Notes: generated by a model not told the origin, from the letters alone. 64,000 nucleotides of DNA from Bacteroides propionicigenes (GCF_018390535.1 NZ_JAHBBW010000012.1:62001-126000), one strand, 5' to 3'; counted from the first letter of the stretch, positions 16,653 to 29,617 are shown. Numbers and translations: made by a program.

Positions 16653-18599
16653 ATGAATAAAAGAATAGGATTTCTATTTGGTATATTTGTATATGCCGCT
16701 TTTATGTTTGCGGGTAATGCCCGGGAGTTGAAACTGACCTCTCCGAGCGGCATACACGAAGTCTGTTTCTATCAGAAGCAGACCTCTCCGGCTGTCAACG
16801 GCTTGTTTTACCGTGTCTCCTTCAAGGGACAATCGGTGATAGAAGAGTCGCGCGCCGGACTGGAGTTGGATAATCGTATTTGGGAAATGGCATTGGGACA
16901 GCGTAAACTGATACAACCGGCCTGTTGGATGGATAATCTGGAGACGGACTCCGTGACCTATGCTCCTGCGGTGGATATAACTTGGAAGCCTCTTTACGGT
17001 GAACGCAGCGAAGTGCGCGACCGTTACAATGCGGCAACGCTTCACCTCTCCAAGAAAGACGGTTCTTTCTACCGCCTTGATATAGAGGTGCGTGCTTATG
17101 ACGAAGGTATCGCTTTCCGCTATTTCTTCCCCGAACATCCTCGTGCCACTTTCCACAAGGTAGTGGGCGATTTGACGGAGTATACCTTGCCTGCCGGTAC
17201 GAAAGCATGGTCGGAACAGTGGGCGCAGGCTTTCTTTGAACACTTGGATGTCAATGAATTGAAGCGTCCCGTGGAGCGTGCCTTGACGTTGGAACTGCCC
17301 GGCGGCTTGTGGGCTGCATTGCTGGATGCCGATGTGGACGACTGGTGCCTTACCAAATATCAGGCTTCGGCAGAGAAAAAGAATACGCTGGCTTCCGTAA
17401 TGTATAGTCCGGTAGATGTGGTGACTTATTACGCTACTCCGTGGAGGGTGATAATGACTGCGGAAAAGCCGGGAGAGTTGCTGGAACATAACGACATTGT
17501 CCAAAACCTGAACCCGCCTTGCGAGGTAGCCGATGCCGCCGAGTGGGTGAAACCGGGCACTATTATGCGCGAGACAACCATCAGTACCGAAGGAGCCATC
17601 GCCACGATTGATTTCTGCGCCGAACACAATATCCCTTATATGCTTTTCGACTGGTTGTGGTATCTGCCTTGTACTTCGCACGACGGAGACGCCACCAAAG
17701 TGGTGGAGAAACTGGATATGCCGCGTGTAGTGGCTTACGGAAAGGAAAAGGGGGTCGGTATCTGGGTGTACGTCAACCAGCATGCGTTGATGAAACAGGC
17801 GCGTGAGCTCTTTCCGATACTTCGTGAATGGGGTATTGTTGGGGTGAAGTCCGGTTTTGTGCAGTATGCCAGCCATCGTTGGGCTACGTGGTTGCACGAT
17901 TTGGTGCGTCTGGCGGCCGAAAACCATTTGATGATGAATATCCATGATGAGTACCGTCCGTCCGGTTTTAGCCGTACGTACCCCAATCTGTTGACTCAGG
18001 AAGGTATTTGCGGGAACGAAGAGTTTCCGGACGCTACGCACAATGTGACGCTGCCTTTTACGCGTATGATAAATGGTGCGGCGGATTATACCATCTGCTA
18101 TTTCGACAAGCGTCTGAAAACCACACACGCACATCAGTTGGCGGCCTCGCTGGTATTCTACAGTCCGCTGCAAACAATCTTCTGGTATGATAAACCGTCT
18201 TTCTATCGCGGGGAACCGGAAGTGGAATGGTTTGAGAACTTGCAGACTGCTTTTGACGATACGCAGGTGTTGGACGGGGCACCGGGCAGGAATATCACAA
18301 TGGCACGCCGGAAAGGACAGGAATGGTTCTTGGCGGCCATGACGAATAATGACGGCTCGAAAGAGAATGTACCGCTCTCTTTTCTCGATAAGGGCAAGAC
18401 TTATCTTGCATATATCTATACGGACGGCGGGAAGGAAGTGAAAACCCGCACGCAAGTGAAATGTTCGTATCTGTTGGTGGATACTTCCAAAACGATGAAG
18501 TTTGAGTTGAAACCGAGCGGTGGGGCGGCTGTCCGTTTTGTTCCCGTAAATAAGGATGAGGCGAAGAAGTATAAAAGATATAAGGGGGAAGTGCTATAA
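16653..18599 (+). CDS. GH97 glycoside hydrolase, inverting (SusB-like) type
   Basis: 648 residues from the ATG at 16653 (MNKRIGFLFGIFVY signal); an upstream in-frame ATG at 16641 is possible. GH97 features are seen: N-terminal beta-sandwich (LTSPSGIHEVCFY, VEERGF-like segments), a barrel with YMLFDWLWY, and NIHDEYRPSGFSRTYPNLLTQEGICGNEE. At the position where retaining GH97 alpha-galactosidases have a nucleophile Asp in KVDF, this protein reads KSGF with Gly401. SusB-type inverting alpha-glucosidases likewise have Gly there and use glutamates as base. It is therefore predicted to be an inverting enzyme. The substrate, alpha-glucoside or another alpha-glycoside, is not readable. Confidence 0.85.
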   Translation: MNKRIGFLFGIFVYAAFMFAGNARELKLTSPSGIHEVCFYQKQTSPAVNGLFYRVSFKGQSVIEESRAGLELDNRIWEMALGQRKLIQPACWMDNLETDSVTYAPAVDITWKPLYGERSEVRDRYNAATLHLSKKDGSFYRLDIEVRAYDEGIAFRYFFPEHPRATFHKVVGDLTEYTLPAGTKAWSEQWAQAFFEHLDVNELKRPVERALTLELPGGLWAALLDADVDDWCLTKYQASAEKKNTLASVMYSPVDVVTYYATPWRVIMTAEKPGELLEHNDIVQNLNPPCEVADAAEWVKPGTIMRETTISTEGAIATIDFCAEHNIPYMLFDWLWYLPCTSHDGDATKVVEKLDMPRVVAYGKEKGVGIWVYVNQHALMKQARELFPILREWGIVGVKSGFVQYASHRWATWLHDLVRLAAENHLMMNIHDEYRPSGFSRTYPNLLTQEGICGNEEFPDATHNVTLPFTRMINGAADYTICYFDKRLKTTHAHQLAASLVFYSPLQTIFWYDKPSFYRGEPEVEWFENLQTAFDDTQVLDGAPGRNITMARRKGQEWFLAAMTNNDGSKENVPLSFLDKGKTYLAYIYTDGGKEVKTRTQVKCSYLLVDTSKTMKFELKPSGGAAVRFVPVNKDEAKKYKRYKGEVL

Positions 18600-18685
18600 A
18601 AATACAGTCTGCATTGAGTAATCGGCAGGGGTTGTTCGTATTAATAAATGAATGTTTTGCTTTCGGGTTATTTATTAGTTACAAG

Positions 18686-20335
18686 ATGAAAAGATTAACG
18701 CTGATTGTTGGTATGTTGTGCGTAGTCTGTTTGCAGGCAGGAGCGCAATATGTGTCCGAAGTATGGGTTTCGGATAGAGGGAATGGTACATATAGGAATC
18801 CGGTGTTGCATGCCGACTATTCCGACCCTGATGTTTGTGCGGCAGGCGATGACTTCTATATGACCGCTTCCAGCTTTGGTTGTACGCCCGGCTTGCCTGT
18901 TCTACATTCCAAAGACTTGGTGAATTGGCGTATTATCAATTATGCCTTGAAAGAATTGGAACCGACAGAGTTCTATAATTCGGCCCGGCATGGCAAGGGG
19001 GTATGGGCTCCTTCCATTCGCTATCACAAAGGTGAATTTTATATCTACTGGGGCGACCCGGACTTTGGTATTTTTATGGTGAAGACCAAAGACCCTGCCG
19101 GCGAATGGGAGAAGCCTGTACTTGTGAAAGCCGGTAAAGGGATGATAGACCCTGCACCGTTGTGGGATGATGACGGGCACGTGTATCTGGTGCACGCTTG
19201 GGCAGGCAGCCGCTCGAAGATGAACAGTGTTGTGGTGGTATGCGAGATGAATGCCGAAGGTACACAGGTTATAAGCAATCCGGTACTTGTTTATGACGGG
19301 AATGACGGAATTAATCACACGGTGGAAGGACCGAAATTTTATAAGCGAAATGGCTATTACTATATTTTCGCTCCTGCGGGTGGCGTGGCTACGGGCTGGC
19401 AGCTGGTGTTGCGTTCACGCAATGTATACGGGCCGTATGAACCGAAAATAGTCATGGCGCAGGGCAAGACGGATATTAACGGTCCTCATCAGGGAGCATG
19501 GGTGGACACAAATAAAGGTGAGTCTTGGTTTGTACATTTTCAGGATAAAGCGATGTACGGGCGAGTGATTCATCTGAATCCGATGGCTTGGGTGAATGAT
19601 TGGCCTGTAATCGGTGTGGATAAGGACGGTGACGGTTGTGGCGAGCCGGTCACTACTTATAAGAAACCCAATGTAGGCAAGACTTATCCCATAGAAACTC
19701 CTGTGGAAAGCGACGAGTTCAATACCCGTCGGTTGGGATTGCAATGGGAGTGGCACGCCAATTATCAAGATACTTTTGGATTCACTTCGGATTTGGGGTT
19801 TGTCCGCATCTACGGACATATCCTCTCGGAAAGCTTCGTGAACTTCTGGGAAGTGCCCAATCTGTTGTTGCAGAAGTTTCCTGCCGAAAAGTTCACGGCT
19901 ACCGCCAAGCTGAAAGTATCAGCCAAAATGGACGGACAACAATCCGGACTTATTGTGATGGGCTGGGATTATAGTTACATCGGTGTGGAAAAGGCAGGCG
20001 AATCGTTCGTGCTGAAACAGGCCGTTTGCAAGGATGCCGAGCAGAATATGCCGGAAACGACTGTACGTCTGGCGGAAATTCCGGCAAGCCGTATTTATGA
20101 GGCAGGCTTATATCCCAATTATGAAAGGGAAATCTACCTGCGGGTAAAAGTGGAGAAAGACGGTGTATGCCGCTTCTCTTATAGCTTGGACGGTAAGAAG
20201 TATACATCTGCCGGAATCCCTTTCACTGCCCGTCAGGGAAAATGGATAGGGGCTAAGGTAGGATTGTTCAGTACGGCCCCTTACGGTAAAGAACGCGGTT
20301 GGGTGGATGCCGACTGGTTCCATATTGAGAAATAA
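18686..20335 (+). CDS. GH43 glycosidase with C-terminal DUF1349-like beta-sandwich
   Basis: 549 residues from the ATG at 18686, which begins a clean signal peptide (MKRLTLIVGMLCVVCLQAGAQ); the ATG at 18614 would add an unrelated leader. The five-bladed GH43 propeller spans about residues 30-320. Catalytic triad candidates are Asp47 (ADYSDPDV, base), Asp155 (GMIDPAPLWDD, pKa modulator) and Glu214 (TVEGPKFYK, acid). A beta-xylosidase-type C-terminal sandwich follows from about 340 (VESDEFNTRRLGLQWEW to WVDADWFHIEK). This layout is common in alpha-L-arabinofuranosidases and beta-xylosidases. With GH51 and DUF1680 nearby, arabinose release is favoured, but xylosidase or galactosidase activity is not excluded. 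Confidence 0.9.
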   Translation: MKRLTLIVGMLCVVCLQAGAQYVSEVWVSDRGNGTYRNPVLHADYSDPDVCAAGDDFYMTASSFGCTPGLPVLHSKDLVNWRIINYALKELEPTEFYNSARHGKGVWAPSIRYHKGEFYIYWGDPDFGIFMVKTKDPAGEWEKPVLVKAGKGMIDPAPLWDDDGHVYLVHAWAGSRSKMNSVVVVCEMNAEGTQVISNPVLVYDGNDGINHTVEGPKFYKRNGYYYIFAPAGGVATGWQLVLRSRNVYGPYEPKIVMAQGKTDINGPHQGAWVDTNKGESWFVHFQDKAMYGRVIHLNPMAWVNDWPVIGVDKDGDGCGEPVTTYKKPNVGKTYPIETPVESDEFNTRRLGLQWEWHANYQDTFGFTSDLGFVRIYGHILSESFVNFWEVPNLLLQKFPAEKFTATAKLKVSAKMDGQQSGLIVMGWDYSYIGVEKAGESFVLKQAVCKDAEQNMPETTVRLAEIPASRIYEAGLYPNYEREIYLRVKVEKDGVCRFSYSLDGKKYTSAGIPFTARQGKWIGAKVGLFSTAPYGKERGWVDADWFHIEK

Positions 20336-20351
20336 AAGAATAAAATCAGAT

Positions 20352-21572
20352 ATGAAGACAAAAGCTCTGTTGGCAGTTTTGGGCGTCTGCCTGTTGTCTG
20401 CCTGCACTATTCCGGAAAACAAGTTTTATGTTGATAGGGAATTGGACTATTGTAACCGTCAGGTAGGACGTACATTAGACCGGTTGCACGATGCAAATGG
20501 TAAGATTGATTATACCATGATGCCACGCAACATCCTGCAAGGTCAAAGTAATTGGAATTGCCGCAAAGCCGCAAAGGAAGAATGGTGTGCCGGATTTTGG
20601 CCCGGTGTGCTGTGGTACGACTATGAATATAGCGGTGACAAGCGGATAAAGGAGGAAGCGGAAAGATTTACCGCCTCCTTGGAGTTCCTTTCCCGTACAC
20701 CTGCATTTGACCATGACCTCGGCTTTCTGGTGTTTTGCAGTTATGGCAACGGTTATCGCCTGACGCAAAATCCCCTTTACAAGCAGGTGATTCTGGATAC
20801 GGCGGATACGTTGGCTACGCTATTCAAGCCGCAGGTAGGGACGATGTTGTCTTGGCCGCGTAATGTAGAACTGTTTGGCGGACACAACACGATTATGGAT
20901 AATATGATAAATCTGGAAATGCTTTTCTGGGCGGCAAAGAACGGCGGCAACCCTTATTTGGCGGATATTGCCATTTCTCATGCCGATAAAACGATGAAAT
21001 ACCACTTTCGTCCCGATTATACTTCGTATCATGTGGCCGTTTACGATACGCTGACGGGTGGCTTTGTCAAAGGGGTTACGCACCAGGGATATGCGGACAA
21101 TAGTATGTGGGCGCGCGGTCAGGCATGGGCCATCTATGGATATACAGTGGTTTACCGTGAAACCGGAGACTGCCGTTATCTGGACTTTGTGCAGAAGGTA
21201 ACGAATGTGTATTTGAAAAATCTTCCGGAGGATTATGTTCCTTACTGGGATTTCAATGACCCCGCAATACCCAATGCTCCTCGTGATGCTTCGGCTGCCT
21301 GTGTAGTGGCTTCTGCCTTACTGGAACTTTCTACGTACTTGCCGGGTGACAAAGGAGAGAAGTACAAGGATGCGGCAGTGAAAATGCTGACGAACTTAAG
21401 TACGGACAGCTATCAATGCGGTGAAGCAAGTCCGGCATTCCTGCTCCACTCTACAGGACACTGGCCGGCTAAGTCGGAAATAGACGCTTCTATTATTTAT
21501 GCGGATTATTATTATATCGAAGCATTGCTGCGGTTGAAGAGATTGCAGGAAGGAAAAGCGGTCATAGGCTGA
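20352..21572 (+). CDS. GH88 unsaturated glucuronyl hydrolase
   Basis: 406 residues from the ATG at 20352, giving a lipoprotein signal with LLSAC. The (alpha/alpha)6 barrel family motifs are clear: EWCAGFWPGVLWYDYEYSGD, FDHDLGFLVFCSYGNGYRL, LFGGHNTIMDNMINLEML, MWARGQAWAIYGYT and DASAACVVASALLEL. The catalytic aspartates of unsaturated glucuronyl hydrolase (88 and 149 in the Bacillus enzyme) correspond to Asp122 and Asp183, with the same 61-residue spacing. It hydrates the 4,5-double bond of unsaturated uronates left by lyases, freeing the next sugar. It is the natural partner of the lyase gene at 7472. Confidence 0.92.
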   Translation: MKTKALLAVLGVCLLSACTIPENKFYVDRELDYCNRQVGRTLDRLHDANGKIDYTMMPRNILQGQSNWNCRKAAKEEWCAGFWPGVLWYDYEYSGDKRIKEEAERFTASLEFLSRTPAFDHDLGFLVFCSYGNGYRLTQNPLYKQVILDTADTLATLFKPQVGTMLSWPRNVELFGGHNTIMDNMINLEMLFWAAKNGGNPYLADIAISHADKTMKYHFRPDYTSYHVAVYDTLTGGFVKGVTHQGYADNSMWARGQAWAIYGYTVVYRETGDCRYLDFVQKVTNVYLKNLPEDYVPYWDFNDPAIPNAPRDASAACVVASALLELSTYLPGDKGEKYKDAAVKMLTNLSTDSYQCGEASPAFLLHSTGHWPAKSEIDASIIYADYYYIEALLRLKRLQEGKAVIG

Positions 21573-21603
21573 CGCACCACAGCCTGTTATTATAAATATA
21601 ATG

Positions 21604-21647
21604 AAGGATTTCTTCTCTTATAGATGAATAAGGGAAGGAGTCCTTTT
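21604..21647 (+). terminator. Probable rho-independent terminator after GH88
   Basis: An 18-bp stem (21604-21621 with 21628-21645) has three G-U pairs, a 6-nt loop and a short T-run to 21647. It suggests that the DUF1680-to-GH88 transcript can end here, 32 bp after the GH88 stop. Confidence 0.6.
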
Positions 21648-21709
21648 GTCATTCAGAGGGCTCGTGTGGTAATGACCGACGTTATTGAACGTACATTGAT
21701 TCAATGAAG

Positions 21710-21745
21710 AATAAGTGTATATGTTACACAACATATGCGCTTATT
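21710..21745. other. Long stem-loop upstream of the second GH97 gene
   Basis: AATAAGTGTATATGTT (21710-21725) pairs with AACATATGCGCTTATT (21730-21745) around an ACAC loop, with two G-U pairs. A smaller dyad, GTAAAA / TTTTTAC, follows at about 21758-21777. Together with the preceding terminator it fills the 272-bp gap. It may be a second terminator or a leader structure for the GH97-GH51-GH2 transcript. Confidence 0.45.
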
Positions 21746-21844
21746 TGTTGCGTCTGTAGTAAAAGTGTTATTTTTACACTCTCTAATTCTCTTGCTGTAA
21801 AATGATTATGAAAGACATAAATTAGTTACTAATATACACATACC

Positions 21845-23791
21845 ATGAAAAAAGGATTGAAACTGTTATTGCTGTTGTTGGCAGTTACTGCACCGTTGAG
21901 GGCGCAAGATGTAATAGTGAAAGGACCGGACGGAAACCTGCAGGTGGAGGTTATATGTACCGAAACCGGAAAAGCAGCTTATTCTGTTTCTTACAAGGGC
22001 AGGCAGATGCTGGAAAACTCCCCGTTGGGCATGAACACTAATGTAGGCGATTTTACACAAGGTTTGAAACTAACCGGACATGAAGTGAACAAAATTGACA
22101 GCCAGTATTCATTGAACCACATCAAGACTTCTCAAGTACATTACCGGGCTAACGAATTGAACTGTTTCTTTGACAATGCTAAAGGACAGAAGATGCAGAT
22201 TACGTTCCGGGTGAGCAATAACGATATTGCTTTCCGTTATACCCTGTCACGCCAAGGCAATACGGGCAGTGTACGCGTAATGAACGAAAATACCGGTTTT
22301 GCCTTTCCGGAAAAGACTACCACTTTCCTCTGCCCGCAGAGCGATGCCATGATAGGATGGAAACGTACGAAGCCCAGCTACGAAGAAGGATATAAAGTGG
22401 ATGCATCGATGAACGAACGTTCGCATTACGGGCATGGTTATACTTTCCCTTGTCTGTTCAAAGTGGGTGAAGACGGTTGGGTACTGGTCAGCGAGACCGG
22501 TGTTGACAGCCGCTATTGTGCGTCCCGCCTTAGCGATGCGGCAAGCGGCGTGTATACCCTTGAGTTCCCCATGCCGGAAGAAAATAACGGTAACGGAACA
22601 ATTGAACCCACTTTTGCTTTGCCCGGCAGCACGCCGTGGCGTACTATTACGGTAGGTGAAACTTTGAAACCGATTGTAGAGACGACGGTTCCTTGGGATG
22701 TGGTTGAGCCGCGTTATGCAACGAAACACGACTATAAACCGGGGCGCGGTACTTGGAGTTGGATTCTTTGGCAAGATAACAGTATTAACTATGATGACCA
22801 GGTACGATATGCCGATTTGGCAGCTGCCATGGGGTATGAATATATCTTGGTTGATAATTGGTGGGATACGTATATCGGTCGTGACCGTATGGAGCAGTTC
22901 GTCAAGTATGCCCGTAGCAAAGGAGTGGAGGTCTTCTTGTGGTATAGTTCCAGCGGCTACTGGAATGATATAGAGCAAGGGCCGGTTAACAAAATGGACA
23001 ATTCCATTGCCCGTAAGCAAGAGATGCGCTGGATGCAAAGTCTGGGTGTAAAAGGTATAAAAGTAGACTTCTTTGGAGGTGACAAGCAGGAGACAATGCG
23101 TTTGTATGAAGAAATACTGAGCGATGCCGATGATTACGGGCTGATGGTCATCTTCCATGGATGTACGTTGCCTCGCGGGTGGGAGCGGATGTATCCTAAC
23201 TATGTAGGCAGTGAGGCTGTGTTGGCATCCGAGAATCTTGTCTTCAGCCAACAAGCCTGTGATAATGAAGCGTTCAATGCCACTTTGCATCCTTTTATCC
23301 GTAATACTGTGGGATGTATGGAATTTGGCGGAGGATTCTTGAATAAACGCTTGAACCGTGGTAATGACGGTGGTACTGTTCGTCGGACAACGGATATTTT
23401 CCAGTTGGCAACTACGGTGCTTTTCCAGAATCCCATACAGAACTTTGCTCTTGCCCCCAATAATTTGACGGATGCTCCGGCGCTATGTCTTGACTTTATG
23501 AAACAAGTACCTACTACATGGGATGAAACCCGTTTTATCGACGGTTATCCCGGCCGCTATGTCGTCTTGGCACGTCGTCATGGCAATGTGTGGTATATAG
23601 CTGCTGCCAATGCTATGGCGGAACCGTTGAAGCTGAAATTATCCCTTCCGATGTTACCTGCGGGTGAGGAGGTCTCTGTTTATTTTGACGATAAGAAGCT
23701 GCAGCCGCAACAGAAAGAACAGAAAATCAAGTCTGACGGTACGTTGCAGCTTACAGTTCAGCCTATGGGCGGAGCAGTGATAGTGAAGTAG
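21845..23791 (+). CDS. GH97 glycoside hydrolase, retaining (alpha-galactosidase-like) type
   Basis: 648 residues with a signal peptide (LLLLLLAVTAPLRAQ). It has the GH97 N-terminal beta-sandwich, then the barrel with GTWSWILWQDNSINYDDQ, YEYILVDNWWD and GVKGIKVDFFGGDKQETM. Asp408 in KVDFF sits where the nucleophile of retaining GH97 alpha-galactosidases lies. HGCTLPRGWERMYPNYVGSEAV follows in the second half. It is predicted to be retaining, with alpha-galactosidase as the best-known activity of that group. It contrasts with the other GH97 in this locus, which lacks the Asp. GH51 follows after 48 bp. Confidence 0.9.
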   Translation: MKKGLKLLLLLLAVTAPLRAQDVIVKGPDGNLQVEVICTETGKAAYSVSYKGRQMLENSPLGMNTNVGDFTQGLKLTGHEVNKIDSQYSLNHIKTSQVHYRANELNCFFDNAKGQKMQITFRVSNNDIAFRYTLSRQGNTGSVRVMNENTGFAFPEKTTTFLCPQSDAMIGWKRTKPSYEEGYKVDASMNERSHYGHGYTFPCLFKVGEDGWVLVSETGVDSRYCASRLSDAASGVYTLEFPMPEENNGNGTIEPTFALPGSTPWRTITVGETLKPIVETTVPWDVVEPRYATKHDYKPGRGTWSWILWQDNSINYDDQVRYADLAAAMGYEYILVDNWWDTYIGRDRMEQFVKYARSKGVEVFLWYSSSGYWNDIEQGPVNKMDNSIARKQEMRWMQSLGVKGIKVDFFGGDKQETMRLYEEILSDADDYGLMVIFHGCTLPRGWERMYPNYVGSEAVLASENLVFSQQACDNEAFNATLHPFIRNTVGCMEFGGGFLNKRLNRGNDGGTVRRTTDIFQLATTVLFQNPIQNFALAPNNLTDAPALCLDFMKQVPTTWDETRFIDGYPGRYVVLARRHGNVWYIAAANAMAEPLKLKLSLPMLPAGEEVSVYFDDKKLQPQQKEQKIKSDGTLQLTVQPMGGAVIVK

Positions 23792-23839
23792 GACGGGCAG
23801 GCTTTTCACAAGTTAAAGAATTATATTATATTAAATACC

Positions 23840-26437
23840 ATGAAAGTACGATTCAAATTATTCTCTCTTTGCCTGTTACTGGTTTTGGCTTCTTCCTTGC
23901 GGGCAGAGACTCATCATGTGACGAATGAACCCGATTCGGTTTATCTCTTTTCCTATTCCCATGCCAACGGGCAGGGTGGATTGAAGTTTGCCTGGAGTCC
24001 CGACAACAGGACGTGGTTCAGTGTAGCAGACGGTTTCACTTATGTCAATTCCGATTTCGGCCCGTGGGGCAGAGCGAAGAAAATGTTCAATCCGCAGTTG
24101 GTGCAAAACCGTGCCGACGGTAGCTGGCATTGCATCTGGAGAGTTACGGATACAGGCAAAGTATTGGCTCATGTAGCTTCGCCTGACTTGCAGAAATGGG
24201 GGCGGCAGAGTTATTTCTTATCCTCTGATCTTAGTAAGTTCTCTTCTGAAGATGTGTACCCTTTCCTCGAAGGAAAAGTATCGGTGAATGGCATGGAACA
24301 GACGGGACGTATACAGAAAGTTTCGTATACCACCGTACAGCAGATTATCCGCTATGCAGAACACAAGAAATTCCGTTCGGCACAGAATGCCGAACGTATG
24401 GCGCAGGACCCTGTGCGTTTTGCCGGATTGAAACCGTTGGAAGCCACTGTACAAGTAAAGCCCGAAAAGGCAAAGAAAATCAGCGAGCATTTGATAGGTA
24501 TCTTCTTTGAAGACATTAATTATGCTGCCGATGGAGGACTTTATGCCGAGCTTATTCAGAACCGCGATTTTGAATATGCTCCCGCCGACCGCGGCTACGG
24601 ATTGGATAGGGCTGCGGAATGGGGACCCATGACGGCTTGGGGTGGTATTCGTCCCGCTCTTTCTTCGGTTGGGAAGGAGAATGCCGGTCAAGTTCCCGTG
24701 CACTTGCAGATAGATACGGTTGCTCCCATACATGCCAATAATTCTCATTATCTGAAAATGATGATAAATACACCGGGTGCAGGTATCTACAATACCGGTT
24801 ATGACGGGATTGTGATAAAGCAAGGTGAAAAATACGATTTGTCCTTCTTTGCCCGCATTCCGTCGGAAGGGCTTTCGGCAAGGGCAGAGCGTTATGCACA
24901 GCCCAAGAGTATGAAACTTCTGATTCGTATTACGGATGGCAAGGGCAAGGTTTGTGCCGAATCTGTAGTAAAGGTGGCTTCTCGTGAGTGGAAGAAGTAT
25001 AAGACTGTATTGACTGCTGCGTCTGCCATTGACAAGGGACGTCTCGAACTTCTTTTAGAATCGGTTCCGGCTACGCTGCATCTGGATATGGTTTCCCTTT
25101 TCCCGCAGAATACGTTTAAAGGCCGCGAGAACGGTCTGCGTGCCGACTTGGCCCAGACGCTTGCAGACCTGCATCCGCGCTTCATCCGTTTTCCCGGCGG
25201 GTGTGTGGCTCATGGAGACGGAATTGACAATATATACGATTGGAAAGGTTCTGTCGGTCCGCTCGAAGCCCGCAAGCCTTTGCGCAACCTTTGGGGGTAT
25301 CATCAGACACGCGGCTTGGGATACTTTGAATTCTTCCAATATTGTGAGGATATCGGTGCTGAACCGCTTCCGGTACTTGCGGCAGGCGTTCCTTGCCAAA
25401 ATTCCGGCACGTGCGCGCATCACTCCGACGGCGAGCTGACGTGTATGGGGCAGCAAGGAGGCATCCCGATGCAAGAAATGGATCAATACATTCAAGATGT
25501 GCTCGACCTTATAGAATATGCTAATGGCGATGCACGTCGCACGGAGTGGGGCAGGAAACGTGCGGAAGCCGGTCATACGAAGCCTTTCAACCTGAAGTTT
25601 ATCGGTATAGGCAATGAGGACATGATAACAGATGTCTTTGAAGAACGTTTCACGATGATATATAATGCTGTTAAGGAGAAATATCCCGAAATAACCGTTA
25701 TCGGTACGGTAGGACCTTTCTACGAAGGAACGGACTACGAGGAAGGCTGGGAACTTGCCACCCGTCTCGGTGTGCCTATGGTGGACGAACACTATTATGT
25801 GGAACCCGGTTGGCTCATCAATAATCAGGATTATTACGACCGTTACGACCGTAACAAGTCCAAAGTGTATTTGGGTGAGTATGCCTCCCATATGGCAGGT
25901 CGTCCCAATAACGTTGAAACGGCTTTGACTGAGGCATTGTACCTTACGGCCGTAGAACGGAACGCTGATGTCGTGACCATGACTTCGTATGCTCCGTTGC
26001 TGGCCAAAGAAGGTCATACGCAATGGAATCCCGATTTGATTTACTTCAATAACTCAGAAGTAAAGCCTACGGTGGGTTATTATGTCCAGCAGATGTACGG
26101 ACAGAATTCCGGTACTGTTTATTTGCCCTCTGTTGTCAGTTTGAGTGAAGGCTCGGATGCAGTGCGGAAGCGTGTGGGTGTATCCGTAGTCAGAGATGAT
26201 GCCAGTGGCGACTATATCGTGAAATTGGCGAATCTATTGCCGGTAGAGGTTTCTGCCAAGGTACAGTTGGAAGGTGTTTCTTTGACTAATCCGTCAGCCG
26301 TAAAGACACTGCTTACGGGCAGCCCGGCAAGTAAAGATGCCAAGTCCGTCTCTTCTGCATTCGAAGTTGCGGGCAATGAATTTGATTATAAGATGCCGGC
26401 ATATTCGTTTACGGTGATACGCATCAGTGAAAAATAG
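23840..26437 (+). CDS. GH51 alpha-L-arabinofuranosidase with N-terminal GH43-like extension
   Basis: 865 residues with a signal peptide (LLLVLASSLRAET). The GH51 part begins at about residue 205 (KKISEHLIGIFFEDINYAADGGLYAEL), includes a carbohydrate-binding-like insert at 260-430, then the barrel RADLAQTLADLHPRFIRFPGG. Catalytic residues are Glu593 in GIGNED (acid/base) and Glu680 in YLGEYASH (nucleophile). The N-terminal ~180 residues (VYLFSYSHANGQGGLKFAWS, NPQLVQNRADGSWHCIWRV, VASPDLQKWGRQSYFLSS) resemble one or two blades of a GH43-type propeller, too short to be an enzyme and probably a binding or remnant module. It releases alpha-L-arabinofuranose from side chains. Confidence 0.92.
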   Translation: MKVRFKLFSLCLLLVLASSLRAETHHVTNEPDSVYLFSYSHANGQGGLKFAWSPDNRTWFSVADGFTYVNSDFGPWGRAKKMFNPQLVQNRADGSWHCIWRVTDTGKVLAHVASPDLQKWGRQSYFLSSDLSKFSSEDVYPFLEGKVSVNGMEQTGRIQKVSYTTVQQIIRYAEHKKFRSAQNAERMAQDPVRFAGLKPLEATVQVKPEKAKKISEHLIGIFFEDINYAADGGLYAELIQNRDFEYAPADRGYGLDRAAEWGPMTAWGGIRPALSSVGKENAGQVPVHLQIDTVAPIHANNSHYLKMMINTPGAGIYNTGYDGIVIKQGEKYDLSFFARIPSEGLSARAERYAQPKSMKLLIRITDGKGKVCAESVVKVASREWKKYKTVLTAASAIDKGRLELLLESVPATLHLDMVSLFPQNTFKGRENGLRADLAQTLADLHPRFIRFPGGCVAHGDGIDNIYDWKGSVGPLEARKPLRNLWGYHQTRGLGYFEFFQYCEDIGAEPLPVLAAGVPCQNSGTCAHHSDGELTCMGQQGGIPMQEMDQYIQDVLDLIEYANGDARRTEWGRKRAEAGHTKPFNLKFIGIGNEDMITDVFEERFTMIYNAVKEKYPEITVIGTVGPFYEGTDYEEGWELATRLGVPMVDEHYYVEPGWLINNQDYYDRYDRNKSKVYLGEYASHMAGRPNNVETALTEALYLTAVERNADVVTMTSYAPLLAKEGHTQWNPDLIYFNNSEVKPTVGYYVQQMYGQNSGTVYLPSVVSLSEGSDAVRKRVGVSVVRDDASGDYIVKLANLLPVEVSAKVQLEGVSLTNPSAVKTLLTGSPASKDAKSVSSAFEVAGNEFDYKMPAYSFTVIRISEK

Positions 26438-26448
26438 CGATAGAATGA

Positions 26449-29574
<3,126 letters not shown>

Positions 29575-29617
29575 GAAAGTAGGGAATAAACGTATTTCTG
29601 TAGGGTTGTACCGTATT

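Noticed and set aside
16674..18455. 593-codon open frame on the minus strand
   Set aside because: It lies wholly inside the GH97 gene in the antisense direction, shows no domain motifs and arises from codon bias. The same holds for long antisense frames at 14893-16098, 22247-23290, 25055-26023, 27745-28947 and 58807-59919.
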